Assembly (NCBI GenBank): GCA_947303695.1
Contig: CAMYYX010000033.1
Location: 1 to 14,193, forward strand
Direction: 5' to 3'
Length of the DNA stretch: 14,193 nt
Origin: an uncultured Prevotellaceae bacterium
GTDB taxonomy: Bacteria; Bacteroidota; Bacteroidia; Bacteroidales; Bacteroidaceae
In this document: positions 5,690 to 13,023 of the stretch, piece after piece
How the letters are laid out: each line of letters opens with the position of its first letter
Position numbering within the stretch: position 1 is the stretch's first letter
Position numbers and translations under genes: made by a program
The notes under the pieces: generated by a model
Told to the model about the DNA's origin: nothing
The model's input: only the letters and a program-made list of their open reading frames with translations
Databases searched by the model: none

Positions 5690-6811
5690 ATGAGAAAAGC
5701 CATCGTTCTTTTTCTATTCATGATATGCGCGGCTTTGTCGGCTCAAATACCAGTCGATACGGTTGCGTTTGTGCCGATGTCTTGGAACCAAGCCCGTCGT
5801 CAGACCAAGTACGAGTGGTACATCTCCAAGCAAGCACGCGCGGTTGCTGACAGCATCGTGAAATACCAATTGCCAACAGGAGGATGGGTAAAGAACCAAG
5901 ATTGGGGACTTCATCCTGATAGTGCCTACATCAGCGATTGCATGGAGACCGGTATAGGAGGAACTATCGATAATGGAGCCACTTATCAGGAGATGGAGTT
6001 TCTTGCCAAGATGTATTACTATACCAACCTCATTGCCTATCGTGTGGCGTTCCTCAATGGGCTTGATTTCCTGCTGGGCATGCAGTACGAAAACGGAGGC
6101 TGGCCTCAGTTCTATCCACCGAGAGAGAAAGGTCACTACTCTAGTCATATCACTTTTAACGACAATGCAATGGTCAATGTGATGAAGTTCTTGCTGACTA
6201 TCTCGCGCAACGATGAACCGTACGATATGTTGTGGTTGAAACCTGAACAACGTGAGGCGTGTAAGCGAGCGTACGATCGAGGAGTGGAGTGCATCCTCAA
6301 TTGTCAGATTATGGTCGACGGACAACCCACCGTGTGGTGTCAGCAACACGATGAGATTACCTTGAAACCTACCCAAGCACGTGCCTACGAGCTCCCTTCC
6401 TTCTGTGGGGCAGGCGAGACCGTTGAAATCGTCGAGCTGTTGCTATCGCTCCCCAATCCATCCGAACGCGTCATCATGGCCATCGATGGAGCTATCCGTT
6501 GGTTGGAGAATCATAAGATAGAAGGCAAAGCGATCGAGCGATATACCAATGCTGATGGCAAAGCTGATTACCGAGTTGTCGATCGTCCGGGAGCACCTGC
6601 CATGTGGGCACGCTTCTACGACCTCATTAATGGAGAACCTTTGTTCTGCGGACGCGACGGCATACCTCGCAAACGTGTGGAAGACATCGAATACGAACGT
6701 CGTAATGGTTACAGTTGGTTTGGCACACAGCCCCAACGACTCATCAACCAATACAAAGACTGGTCAGCACGTGTGCTCGACCAATACATATTGTACGATG
6801 AAGAGGAGTGA
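5690..6811 (+). CDS. Secreted pectate lyase, polysaccharide lyase family 10
   Basis: It cleaves polygalacturonate by beta-elimination, releasing unsaturated oligogalacturonides in the periplasm or outside the cell. I start it at the ATG at 5690; the longer frame opens with a TTG at 5684 and adds only two residues. The protein is then 373 residues, with a signal peptide (RKAIVLFLFMICAALSA, likely cut before Gln19). PL10 hallmarks follow in order: GGWVKNQDW (about 61-69), TIDNGATYQEM, GGWPQFYP (136-143), TFNDNAMVNVM (155-165) and WCQQHDEITL (216-225), then FCGAGETVEIVELLL. The protein is essentially a bare catalytic module with no carbohydrate-binding domain. Its place next to uxaB makes a small pectin-to-altronate operon. 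No terminator is visible after the stop. Confidence 0.93.
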   Translation: MRKAIVLFLFMICAALSAQIPVDTVAFVPMSWNQARRQTKYEWYISKQARAVADSIVKYQLPTGGWVKNQDWGLHPDSAYISDCMETGIGGTIDNGATYQEMEFLAKMYYYTNLIAYRVAFLNGLDFLLGMQYENGGWPQFYPPREKGHYSSHITFNDNAMVNVMKFLLTISRNDEPYDMLWLKPEQREACKRAYDRGVECILNCQIMVDGQPTVWCQQHDEITLKPTQARAYELPSFCGAGETVEIVELLLSLPNPSERVIMAIDGAIRWLENHKIEGKAIERYTNADGKADYRVVDRPGAPAMWARFYDLINGEPLFCGRDGIPRKRVEDIEYERRNGYSWFGTQPQRLINQYKDWSARVLDQYILYDEEE

Positions 6812-6861
6812 AAACAAAACTTTCGCACCCCCTTCAAATCTAAATAACTATAAAAACTAAA

Positions 6862-6876
6862 AAATAATCATTATAA
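6862..6876. promoter_or_regulatory. PerR-box-like sequence before rubrerythrin
   Basis: AAATAATCATTATAA matches 12 of the 14 fixed positions of the PerR box TTATAATNATTATAA. The right half-site ATTATAA is repeated at 6884-6890, inside a 10-bp direct repeat CATTATAAAT (6869-6878 and 6883-6892). It lies upstream of the -7 box of a peroxide-reducing enzyme, a typical PerR target. The region is AT-rich, so a chance match is possible. Confidence 0.45.
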
Positions 6877-6901
6877 ATGCTTCATTATAAATTATTTTCC
6901 C

Positions 6902-6909
6902 TATCTTTG
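6902..6909 (+). promoter_or_regulatory. -7 promoter element of rubrerythrin
   Basis: TATCTTTG fully matches TAnnTTTG. No TTTG or TTG is found at the -33 distance; the two ATTATAA half-sites occupy that region instead, suggesting regulated transcription. The leader to the ATG at 6966 would be about 50 bases and contains the 7-bp array. Confidence 0.65.
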
Positions 6910-6917
6910 CAAAAAGA

Positions 6918-6952
6918 ATTAGAGATTAGAGATTAATTATTAACAACTAAAA
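6918..6952. repeat. 7-bp tandem array in the rubrerythrin leader
   Basis: Units start at 6918, 6925, 6932, 6939 and 6946. The first two are identical (ATTAGAG), the third and fourth keep ATTA (ATTAATT, ATTAACA), and the fifth, ACTAAAA, is degraded. The array should be transcribed as part of the 5' untranslated leader. Confidence 0.7.
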
Positions 6953-6965
6953 CCAAGAAAACATT

Positions 6966-7529
6966 ATGGCTAAGAAATGGATTTGCCCCGTTTGTGGGTA
7001 TGTACATGAGGGAGACACCCCTCCAGAGAAATGTCCTCAGTGTAAGGTTCCTGGAAGTAAATTCAAAGAGATGGTAGCAACTGAAGGAATTCAGTTTGCA
7101 TGTCAGCACGAGTTAGGAGTAGCAAAAGCAATTCCCGATACAGAAGAAGGAAAGTTTGTCCTGCAGGGACTGAAAGATCACTTCGCAGGTGAGTGCTCAG
7201 AAGTTGGTCAGTACCTCGCTATGAGCCGTCAGGCTGATCGTGAAGGTTATCCTGATATCGCAGAAGCATTCCGTCGCTATGCGTTCGAAGAGGCAGATCA
7301 TGCTGCAAGGTTCTGCGAACTGCTTGGTGAAATCTGCTGGGATACCAAGACCAACCTCGAGAAGCGTATGCAAGCAGAAGGTGGTGCATGTGAAGCAAAA
7401 CTCGAGATTGCCAAGGTGGCAAAGAAACTCAATCTCGATGCCATCCACGACACCGTACACGAAATGGCTAAGGACGAAGCACGCCATGGAGCTGGATTCC
7501 AAGGCTTGTTCAACAAGTATTTCAAGTAA
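6966..7529 (+). CDS. Reverse rubrerythrin (NADH-dependent peroxide reductase)
   Basis: A 187-residue cytosolic iron protein that reduces hydrogen peroxide, receiving electrons from NADH through a partner reductase or rubredoxin. The order of domains is reversed relative to classical rubrerythrin. The rubredoxin-like FeS4 site comes first (Cys7, Cys10, Cys23, Cys26 in CPVCGY and CPQCKVP), followed by the ferritin-like diiron domain. Candidate diiron ligands are Glu76/Glu79 (GECSEVGQYL), Glu109 and His112 (EEADHAARF), Glu138/Glu143, and Glu171 with His174 (DEARH). This architecture is typical of anaerobes such as clostridia and Bacteroidales. It is transcribed alone between a promoter with a PerR-like box and a strong terminator, consistent with an oxidative-stress gene. 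Confidence 0.94.
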   Translation: MAKKWICPVCGYVHEGDTPPEKCPQCKVPGSKFKEMVATEGIQFACQHELGVAKAIPDTEEGKFVLQGLKDHFAGECSEVGQYLAMSRQADREGYPDIAEAFRRYAFEEADHAARFCELLGEICWDTKTNLEKRMQAEGGACEAKLEIAKVAKKLNLDAIHDTVHEMAKDEARHGAGFQGLFNKYFK

Positions 7530-7556
7530 GGTACTTGTTTGGGCGAAAAACAAAAG

Positions 7557-7580
7557 CGGAGTATCCTGTAGGGTACTCCG
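7557..7580. terminator. Strong bidirectional terminator
   Basis: CGGAGTATCC (7557-7566) pairs with GGGTACTCCG (7571-7580): ten pairs including one G-U, closed by the tetraloop TGTA. The stem is preceded by an A-rich stretch and followed by TTTGCTTT, so it can end both the rubrerythrin message and the converging lipoprotein message, whose stop is 7 bases away. Confidence 0.85.
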
Positions 7581-7586
7581 TTTGCT

Positions 7587-8177
7587 TTAATTGACTCTCT
7601 GTGGCTTCTTTATCTTTGTGAGTGTCTGCATAATAGCCTGCCCGGTGTATTTGAGGGTGAGTTCGTCGTGTGACGATTCGAATACTTCTGCACGATGTTC
7701 TTCAATCATCATGTCAATGATGGGCTGCACAACCGCAGTATCAGCATATGCACGCATGAGATTTACATAGTATTGCTCATCGTATTCGGCTTCTGGGTCG
7801 AGGGCGTATCCTTTCGAGAACTTGTAAGTGCAATAGTCGCCTTTCTGTACGAGTTCGCCTCCATCGAGTGACCATGTGCCCTGATAGTCGGTGTCGTATT
7901 CAATAATGACGGTGTAGGGTGCGTCGGCTTCTTTGACATACAGGTTGAAAAAGACTTGGAATGATCCGAACTCTTTTTCTGTGAAATCGTTGCAGAACTC
8001 GTCAAGATCTTCAAGAAGATAGGTCATGGTTCCATTAGGAATGCTGTCGCCTTGTACGGTGGTGGAGTAAGTGGATGAATAACTCCATTGCCCAATGATA
8101 AGTTTCTCCCGTTTGCTTGGTTCGCAGGAGACAAGTAGTAGTAAAATGGCGAATAAAATAGTAAACTGTCTCATCAT
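7587..8177 (-). CDS. Small lipoprotein, possibly lipocalin-like
   Basis: A 196-residue predicted lipoprotein. I start it at the ATG at 8177 (MMRQFTILFAILLLLVSC). The open frame extends to 8270, but that extension contains the promoter and a 7-bp repeat array and has no conserved features. The signal peptide ends in lipobox LVSC with Cys18 as the lipidated residue. After it, IIGQWSYSS near residues 26-34 and YQGTWSLDGGELVQKGDY about 70 residues later resemble the paired G-x-W strands of small lipocalin-like Bacteroidetes lipoproteins. I cannot name a family with confidence. The second half is acidic and probably helical. There is no acidic surface-export tag directly after the cysteine, so a periplasm-facing position is more likely than a surface one. 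It is monocistronic and divergent from the DUF4348-like lipoprotein gene. Confidence 0.82.
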   Translation of the reverse strand: MMRQFTILFAILLLLVSCEPSKREKLIIGQWSYSSTYSTTVQGDSIPNGTMTYLLEDLDEFCNDFTEKEFGSFQVFFNLYVKEADAPYTVIIEYDTDYQGTWSLDGGELVQKGDYCTYKFSKGYALDPEAEYDEQYYVNLMRAYADTAVVQPIIDMMIEEHRAEVFESSHDELTLKYTGQAIMQTLTKIKKPQRVN

Positions 8178-8206
8178 AGATCCGGTATTTGGTATTTTTG
8201 TCGTTG

Positions 8207-8237
8207 CAAAGATAATAAATAATATATAATATACAAT
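8207..8237 (-). promoter_or_regulatory. Promoter of the minus-strand lipoprotein
   Basis: On the minus strand, TATCTTTG (8214-8207) is a full -7 match, and ATTG (8237-8234) lies 19 bases upstream as the -33 box. Transcription would begin near 8200, which fixes the start codon at 8177 (or 8174) and excludes the longer frame. Confidence 0.7.
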
Positions 8238-8255
8238 GTATAATGTGGAATAAAA
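8214..8255. repeat. Six-unit 7-bp tandem array upstream of the lipoprotein gene
   Basis: Units start at 8214, 8221, 8228, 8235, 8242 and 8249. All six begin AAT, and most follow AAT(A/G)TA. The array overlaps the -33 box and flank of the minus-strand promoter, in the 196-base divergent gap. Confidence 0.65.
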
Positions 8256-8351
8256 TGTGTATTCATACATTAAATTGAATGAAATAGCTCCATAATTCTA
8301 TATTTTTTGCAGAATCTGTTGTTATTCACTCTACTACTCATAACTTTTTAC

Positions 8352-8359
8352 TAACTTTG
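8352..8359 (+). promoter_or_regulatory. -7 promoter element of the DUF4348-like gene
   Basis: TAACTTTG matches TAnnTTTG and lies 14 bases before the ATG at 8374. No TTG is found at the expected -33 distance. It is the only clear promoter before murB and the metallo-hydrolase, so it may serve all three genes. Confidence 0.55.
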
Positions 8360-8373
8360 CATTCGTTTTCAAG

Positions 8374-9165
8374 ATGAAATATTCTGTATGCATATTATCG
8401 CTCGTGTGTGGCATGTGTTGCATGTCCTTTTCGTCTTGCCATTTCGGTCAGGACGAAAAGAGTGATGATGATGGGAACGACTCGTTGAGGGGGGACTCTT
8501 TAGGACTTGAGGAGCTGAACCTGTTTGAAGAGGTGGTGATACCGAAGGCGGCAGATGAGGTGTTTGATGACTTTCTGTTCAGCTACATCTCGAATGGCTC
8601 GTTTGCCCGTGAGCGGACGGTGGGTGCCGTGGGTGAGTTGACGATGGATGACGATGGTGCCGCTGTGATGATTTATGAACGTGAAAACGATCTGGAATTG
8701 CAGAAAGATACTTCGTTGCAGCAGGTGACGGTGGAGCAAGTGGAGTGGGATGGAAATGTAATCCACAATTATCGATTTGGCAAACGACATGGTCAATGGT
8801 TCCTGACAGAAGAGGATGATGATGACATATCGGACAATCCGAACGCATCATTTCTTGTGTTCCTGAAGGATTTCTTCACGGATTCGTTGTATCGCCATGA
8901 ATCGCTTCAGCTTCCGTTGCAATTTAGATTTTATTCAGAAGAGGATGAGGGGATGATAGAAACAGAATTGTCGTATGAGGAATGGAGTGTACTCTATAAT
9001 GACTTGCCACGATTGGATGACATCATGTATAACGTGGATTATGGACAGTCGCTTATCAGTAGCAACCGTAAGTCGTTGCTGCTGAAGGGATTGAGCAATG
9101 GATTGTCTATGAAGTTCCATTTCGGTTTCTCGGAAGGCCGGTGGCAGCTGATGGAAGTAGAGTAA
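8374..9165 (+). CDS. DUF4348-like lipoprotein of Bacteroidales
   Basis: A 263-residue predicted lipoprotein of unknown function. The signal peptide is cysteine-rich (Cys6, 12, 15, 16) and ends at FSSC with Cys22 as the likely lipidated residue. It is followed by a strongly acidic segment (QDEKSDDDGND) that resembles surface-export tags of Bacteroidetes lipoproteins; surface exposure is inferred from this. The body (from about residue 55) fits the DUF4348 pattern as I recall it: DEVFDDFLFSYISN with FARERTVGAVGEL, then GQWFLTEEDDDD and SFLVFLKDFFTDSLYRHESLQLPLQF, and a C-terminal FHFGFSEGRWQLMEVE strand pair. The protein is very acidic overall. The family call is from memory of its pattern. It is divergent from the other lipoprotein and 72 bases upstream of murB on the same strand. 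Confidence 0.82.
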   Translation: MKYSVCILSLVCGMCCMSFSSCHFGQDEKSDDDGNDSLRGDSLGLEELNLFEEVVIPKAADEVFDDFLFSYISNGSFARERTVGAVGELTMDDDGAAVMIYERENDLELQKDTSLQQVTVEQVEWDGNVIHNYRFGKRHGQWFLTEEDDDDISDNPNASFLVFLKDFFTDSLYRHESLQLPLQFRFYSEEDEGMIETELSYEEWSVLYNDLPRLDDIMYNVDYGQSLISSNRKSLLLKGLSNGLSMKFHFGFSEGRWQLMEVE

Positions 9166-9181
9166 GCTCCTGGAGAGTAAT

Positions 9182-9230
9182 TTGTCAATTGTAGAATGTA
9201 AGAATTAAAAACGGTTAGCTGTTAGTTCTA
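9182..9230. repeat. Weak 7-bp periodicity before murB
   Basis: TTGTCAA (9182) and TTGTAGA (9189) are followed by ATGTAAG (9196); GTTAGCT (9214) and GTTAGTT (9221) are adjacent heptamers. This resembles an eroded version of the other arrays. The gap shows no promoter box. Confidence 0.35.
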
Positions 9231-9237
9231 AGAGGAT

Positions 9238-10221
9238 ATGTATAGACGCATAGATAATACATTTGGGATTGAGGCGAAGGCGAACAGGTGGTTGGAGTAT
9301 CGGTCGGAAGACGAACTTCGGAGAATCGTTCCTACGCTTCAAGGAGAGCATGTGCTTCATGTTGGGGCTGGCAGTAATTTGTTGTTCACAAAAGATTTCG
9401 ATGGTACGGTTCTGCATAGCGATATACGGTTTGTGTCGCCGGTAAGTATGGATGCTGATAGTGTGTGGGTACGTGTCGGTGCGGCTATCGTTTGGGATGA
9501 CTTCGTGGCTTATTCGATAGCAAACGGATGGAGTGGGGCGGAGAATCTGTCGTTGATTCCTGGAGAGGTTGGTGCGAGTGCTGTGCAGAATATTGGTGCA
9601 TATGGTGTGGAAGCTAAAGACCTTATAGATCAAGTGGAGTGCATCAACTTGTCTGATGGTACTCGTCGTGTATTTCTGAATGAGGAGTGCAACTACGCTT
9701 ATCGTTCGAGTATCTTCAAACATGAGTTGAAAGGACAATATGCGGTAACGTATGTGACTTACCGACTGAAGAAATCGTTTGTACCGCATTTGGATTACGG
9801 AAATTTACGTGAACAACTCGTATCAAATCCATCTCTTAATGCTGCAGCAGTACGTCAGAAGATCATAGAGATAAGACGTTCGAAACTGCCAGACCCAGAG
9901 GAACTTGGGAATGCAGGTTCGTTTTTCATGAATCCAATTGTGACCCGTGAGCAGTTCGAAGCATTACGTGTGGCATATCCGTTAATGCCGTATTATGACG
10001 TTCCGAATGGTGTGAAGATTCCTGCCGGATGGTTGATTGAACAGTGTGGTTGGAAAGGGCGTACGCTCGGTCGTGCCGGTGTGTATGAGAAGCAGGCTCT
10101 GATTCTGGTGAATAGGGGTGGGGCTACAGGTGAAGAGGTTGTACGGCTTTGTCGAACAATTCAGCAGGATGTGTTAAATAAATTCGGAATAGAAATACAC
10201 GCAGAAGTGAATTTGATTTAA
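9238..10221 (+). CDS. murB: UDP-N-acetylenolpyruvoylglucosamine reductase
   Basis: MurB is the FAD enzyme that reduces UDP-GlcNAc-enolpyruvate to UDP-MurNAc with NADPH, the second committed step of peptidoglycan precursor synthesis; it is cytosolic. The 327-residue protein is of the E. coli-like type I. It shows NTFGIEAKA (7-15), the FAD pyrophosphate loop VGAGSNLLF (42-50), PGEVGASAVQNIGAYG (108-123), YRSSIFK (155-161) with Arg156 equivalent to E. coli Arg159, and GNAGSFFMNP (224-233) with Ser228 as the proton donor. The final catalytic glutamate is in AEVNLI (Glu323). The start ATG at 9238 follows a purine-rich AAGAGGA, one of few Shine-Dalgarno-like sequences here. The 55-base gap to the metallo-hydrolase has no promoter, suggesting an operon. 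Confidence 0.95.
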   Translation: MYRRIDNTFGIEAKANRWLEYRSEDELRRIVPTLQGEHVLHVGAGSNLLFTKDFDGTVLHSDIRFVSPVSMDADSVWVRVGAAIVWDDFVAYSIANGWSGAENLSLIPGEVGASAVQNIGAYGVEAKDLIDQVECINLSDGTRRVFLNEECNYAYRSSIFKHELKGQYAVTYVTYRLKKSFVPHLDYGNLREQLVSNPSLNAAAVRQKIIEIRRSKLPDPEELGNAGSFFMNPIVTREQFEALRVAYPLMPYYDVPNGVKIPAGWLIEQCGWKGRTLGRAGVYEKQALILVNRGGATGEEVVRLCRTIQQDVLNKFGIEIHAEVNLI

Positions 10222-10276
10222 TATAAAGTGCTGAGAAGATAGTAAGCTAGTGAATACATAAATTGTTAATGAGACG

Positions 10277-11050
10277 ATGAAACTGACGATATTAGGAAGC
10301 GGAACGAGCAATGGGGTACCACAAATAGGATGTGGATGCTCTACGTGTAGGAGTCTGGATCCTCGTGACAAACGGTTGCGGTGTTCTGCGCTGATAGAAA
10401 ACGAAGATACGACCATCCTTATCGACTGTGGTCCCGACTTCCGTCAGCAGGTTTTGTCGCTTCCGAAGTTTCCGAAAATCGATGCCATCTTCCTTACACA
10501 TGAACATTATGACCATGTGGGCGGAATAGATGATATACGTCCCGATATCTTGTTTGGTGATGTTGAAATCTATGCAGAGGACTTGGTAGCTGAACACCTT
10601 ATGGATCGTATTCCATATTGTTTCACACCCAAAGAAAAACGTTATCCGGGTGTTCCTGCAATCACGCTGGAGCACATGGAACCTCACAAAGCGATACGTG
10701 TGGGTAGTCTTGAAGTGATGCCGTTCCGTGTGATGCATGGACGTTTGCCTATCGTAGGCTTCCGTATCGGTTCGTTGGCTTATATTACGGATATGAAAAC
10801 ACTACCCGAGAGCGAGTGGATGTTTTTGAAAGATGTTGACACGTTGATTGTCAACACACTTCATTATCGTCCGCATCCTGCTCATCAGAGTGTGCCCGAT
10901 TCGATTGCATTTGCTCAGCGTGTGGGTGCTCGTCAGACATATTTTATTCATATGAGCCATTTTGTTCTTCCGCATGCTGAAGCAGAGCGGATGCTTCCCC
11001 CGACCATTCATTTTGGTTATGATGGGCTGACGTTGACAATTGGTCATTAA
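10277..11050 (+). CDS. PhnP-like metallo-beta-lactamase-fold hydrolase
   Basis: A 257-residue cytosolic MBL-fold hydrolase resembling PhnP-type phosphodiesterases. The dinuclear metal site is complete: THEHYDH (His75, His77, Asp79, His80 within residues 74-80), His154, Asp172 and His225 in IHMSH. The N-terminal GSGTSNGVPQIGCGCSTCRS (7-26) carries Cys19, Cys21 and Cys24, like the structural zinc-binding cysteine cluster of PhnP. No phosphonate genes lie nearby, so action on a cyclic phosphate or another phosphodiester is only a family-level guess. In Bacteroidetes such proteins are usually annotated simply as MBL fold metallo-hydrolases. It follows murB on the same strand and is probably cotranscribed with it. 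Confidence 0.9.
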   Translation: MKLTILGSGTSNGVPQIGCGCSTCRSLDPRDKRLRCSALIENEDTTILIDCGPDFRQQVLSLPKFPKIDAIFLTHEHYDHVGGIDDIRPDILFGDVEIYAEDLVAEHLMDRIPYCFTPKEKRYPGVPAITLEHMEPHKAIRVGSLEVMPFRVMHGRLPIVGFRIGSLAYITDMKTLPESEWMFLKDVDTLIVNTLHYRPHPAHQSVPDSIAFAQRVGARQTYFIHMSHFVLPHAEAERMLPPTIHFGYDGLTLTIGH

Positions 11051-11162
11051 GTTTGGCTTAACTCCCTATACAACACATATATTTTTGAGCGCAGCGATAA
11101 CTCCTTATTAAAGTTGAAATAAAGGGGTTAAGGAATTGTTGTAGGTGCTTTTCTGTAAATAG

Positions 11163-11195
11163 TTATCAGTTTAATACTGATAAATGCTTTTTTTT
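11163..11195 (+). terminator. Hairpin and T-run between the metallo-hydrolase and lepA
   Basis: TTATCAGT (11163-11170) and ACTGATAA (11176-11183) are exact inverted repeats around a 5-base loop, followed after 4 bases by eight T (11188-11195). This is the shape of an intrinsic terminator for the upstream operon, although the stem has only two G-C pairs. The same repeat covers the -33 region of the lepA promoter and could instead be an operator. The rest of the 187-base gap holds an imperfect stem (about 11098-11128) pairing AACTCCTTATT with AATAAAGGGGTT. Confidence 0.5.
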
Positions 11196-11198
11196 GCT

Positions 11199-11206
11199 TA
11201 ACTTTG
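11199..11206 (+). promoter_or_regulatory. -7 promoter element of lepA
   Basis: TAACTTTG matches TAnnTTTG and lies 31 bases before the ATG at 11238. The -33 position falls in the right arm of the inverted repeat and has no good TTTG match. The TTG at 11220 would lie within the short leader, which argues against its use as the start. Confidence 0.6.
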
Positions 11207-11237
11207 CAGCTACAAATCATTGTGGAACAAAGGAAAT

Positions 11238-13022
11238 ATGAATCATATAAGAAATTTTTGTATCATCGCTCACATTGACCACGGGAAATCGACTCTGGCT
11301 GATCGTCTGCTAGAGTATACCCATACCATCAAGGTGACAGAGGGTCAGATGTTGGACGATATGGATCTGGAGCGTGAACGTGGTATTACGATTAAGAGTC
11401 ATGCTATTCAGATGGAGTATGAGTATGGAGGTGAAAAATATGTGTTGAACCTGATTGATACTCCGGGACACGTGGACTTCTCGTATGAAGTGTCGAGAAG
11501 CATCGCTGCCTGTGAAGGTGCGCTTTTGGTGGTCGATGCCACACAAGGCGTGCAGGCGCAAACCATCTCGAACCTATACATGGCTATTGACAACGACTTG
11601 GAAATCATTCCCGTCATCAATAAAATAGATATGCCGAATGCGATGCCTGAGGAGGTGGCCGACGAAATCATCGACCTGCTGGGGTGCAAACGTGAGGAGA
11701 TTATTCTGGCATCGGGTAAGACGGGTGAGGGCGTGGAGGACATCCTCAATGCTGTAGTGGAACGTATTCCGCATCCAACGGGTGATGAGAATGCTCCATT
11801 GCAAGCCTTGATTTTTGACTCTGTGTTCAACTCTTATCGTGGTATCATCGCTTACTTCAAAATCGTGAACGGCGTGATGCGGCCAGGCGAGAAAGTGCGT
11901 TTCATCAACACGAAGAAGGAATACATGGCAGAAGAAATCGGAGTGTTGAAGATGGATATGATTCCGAGGAAAGAGTTGCGGACAGGTGATGTGGGCTATA
12001 TCGTTTCGGGTATCAAGAACGCTGTGGAAGTGAAGGTGGGCGACACCATCACCACCGTAGCCAACCCTAGCGATTGTGCTATTGAGGGTTTCGAAGAAGT
12101 GAAGCCGATGGTGTTTGCTGGTGTCTATCCCATTGAGACCGAAGACTATGAGAACCTTCGTACTTCGCTCGAGAAATTGCAGCTGAACGATGCCTCACTG
12201 TCTTTCCAACACGAGAGTTCTGCCGCATTGGGATTCGGTTTCCGTTGTGGATTCCTGGGATTGCTGCATATGGAGATTGTGCAGGAGCGATTGGATCGTG
12301 AGTTCAACATGAACGTCATCACGACCGTACCTAACGTGTCGTATATGGTGTATGACAAACACGGAAATGCACAAGAGGTACACAACCCTTCGAGCATGCC
12401 CGACCCAACGCTGATAGAACATGTTGAGGAACCCTATATTCATGCGACGGTCATCACGACATCTACGTATATCGGACCTATTATGACCTTGTGTCTTGGT
12501 AAACGAGGCGAACTCGTCAAGCAGGAATTCATCGCAGGTAACCGCGTAGAGATACAGTTCCTCATGCCGCTTGGCGAAATCGTGATAGACTTCTATGACA
12601 AACTCAAGAGCATCAGTCGTGGTTATGCTTCGTTCGACTATCACAGTGCAGGCTTCCGACCATCGAAATTGGTAAAGCTTGATATTCTTCTGAATGGTGA
12701 GAGTGTCGACGCCTTGTCTACGCTGACCCATGTGGACAATGCCGTGACACTAGGTCGTCGCATGTGTGAACGACTGAAAGATTTGCTACCTCGTCAGCAG
12801 TTCGATATTGCTATTCAGGCAGCTATCGGTGGCAAAATCATCGCCCGTGAAACGGTGAAGCAGGTACGTAAGGATGTGCTTGCAAAGTGTTACGGAGGCG
12901 ATGTGTCGCGTAAGCGTAAACTTCTTGAAAAACAGAAGGCAGGTAAGAAACGTATGAAACAAATAGGAAACGTGCAGGTGCCACAGAAGGCTTTCCTTGC
13001 CGTCCTGAAACTTGATGAATAA
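11238..13022 (+). CDS. lepA: Elongation factor 4 (LepA), ribosomal back-translocating GTPase
   Basis: LepA is a translational GTPase that binds ribosomes and affects elongation, initiation and 30S biogenesis under stress. I start it at the ATG at 11238 (MNHIRNFCIIAHIDHGKS); the longer frame uses a TTG at 11220 that adds six unconserved residues. The protein is then 594 residues, against 599 in E. coli. The G-domain motifs are AHIDHGKS (11-18, P-loop), ERERGITI (about 42-49), DTPGH (about 74-78) and NKIDMP (about 128-133). The elongation-factor G-like domains follow (SLSFQHESSAALGFGFRCGFLGLLHMEI). The unique LepA C-terminal domain is complete: KCYGGDVSRKRKLLEKQK, AGKKRMKQIGNVQVPQKAF and the ending LDE. 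It is followed 21 bases later by a secreted C10 protease gene. Confidence 0.97.
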   Translation: MNHIRNFCIIAHIDHGKSTLADRLLEYTHTIKVTEGQMLDDMDLERERGITIKSHAIQMEYEYGGEKYVLNLIDTPGHVDFSYEVSRSIAACEGALLVVDATQGVQAQTISNLYMAIDNDLEIIPVINKIDMPNAMPEEVADEIIDLLGCKREEIILASGKTGEGVEDILNAVVERIPHPTGDENAPLQALIFDSVFNSYRGIIAYFKIVNGVMRPGEKVRFINTKKEYMAEEIGVLKMDMIPRKELRTGDVGYIVSGIKNAVEVKVGDTITTVANPSDCAIEGFEEVKPMVFAGVYPIETEDYENLRTSLEKLQLNDASLSFQHESSAALGFGFRCGFLGLLHMEIVQERLDREFNMNVITTVPNVSYMVYDKHGNAQEVHNPSSMPDPTLIEHVEEPYIHATVITTSTYIGPIMTLCLGKRGELVKQEFIAGNRVEIQFLMPLGEIVIDFYDKLKSISRGYASFDYHSAGFRPSKLVKLDILLNGESVDALSTLTHVDNAVTLGRRMCERLKDLLPRQQFDIAIQAAIGGKIIARETVKQVRKDVLAKCYGGDVSRKRKLLEKQKAGKKRMKQIGNVQVPQKAFLAVLKLDE

Positions 13023-13023
13023 T

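Noticed and set aside
5714..6376. 220-residue open frame antisense to the pectate lyase
   Set aside because: It is a shadow of a confidently identified gene, with no recognisable domain and no promoter or terminator of its own.
8178..8270. 31-residue N-terminal extension of the minus-strand lipoprotein
   Set aside because: This stretch contains the promoter and a 7-bp repeat array; the lipoprotein signal peptide begins at 8177.
9205..9789. 194-residue open frame antisense to murB
   Set aside because: It is fully opposite the murB coding region, with low-complexity basic composition and no family features.
11220..11237. TTG start for lepA
   Set aside because: The extra six residues are not part of the LepA N terminus and lie within the short leader after the -7 box.
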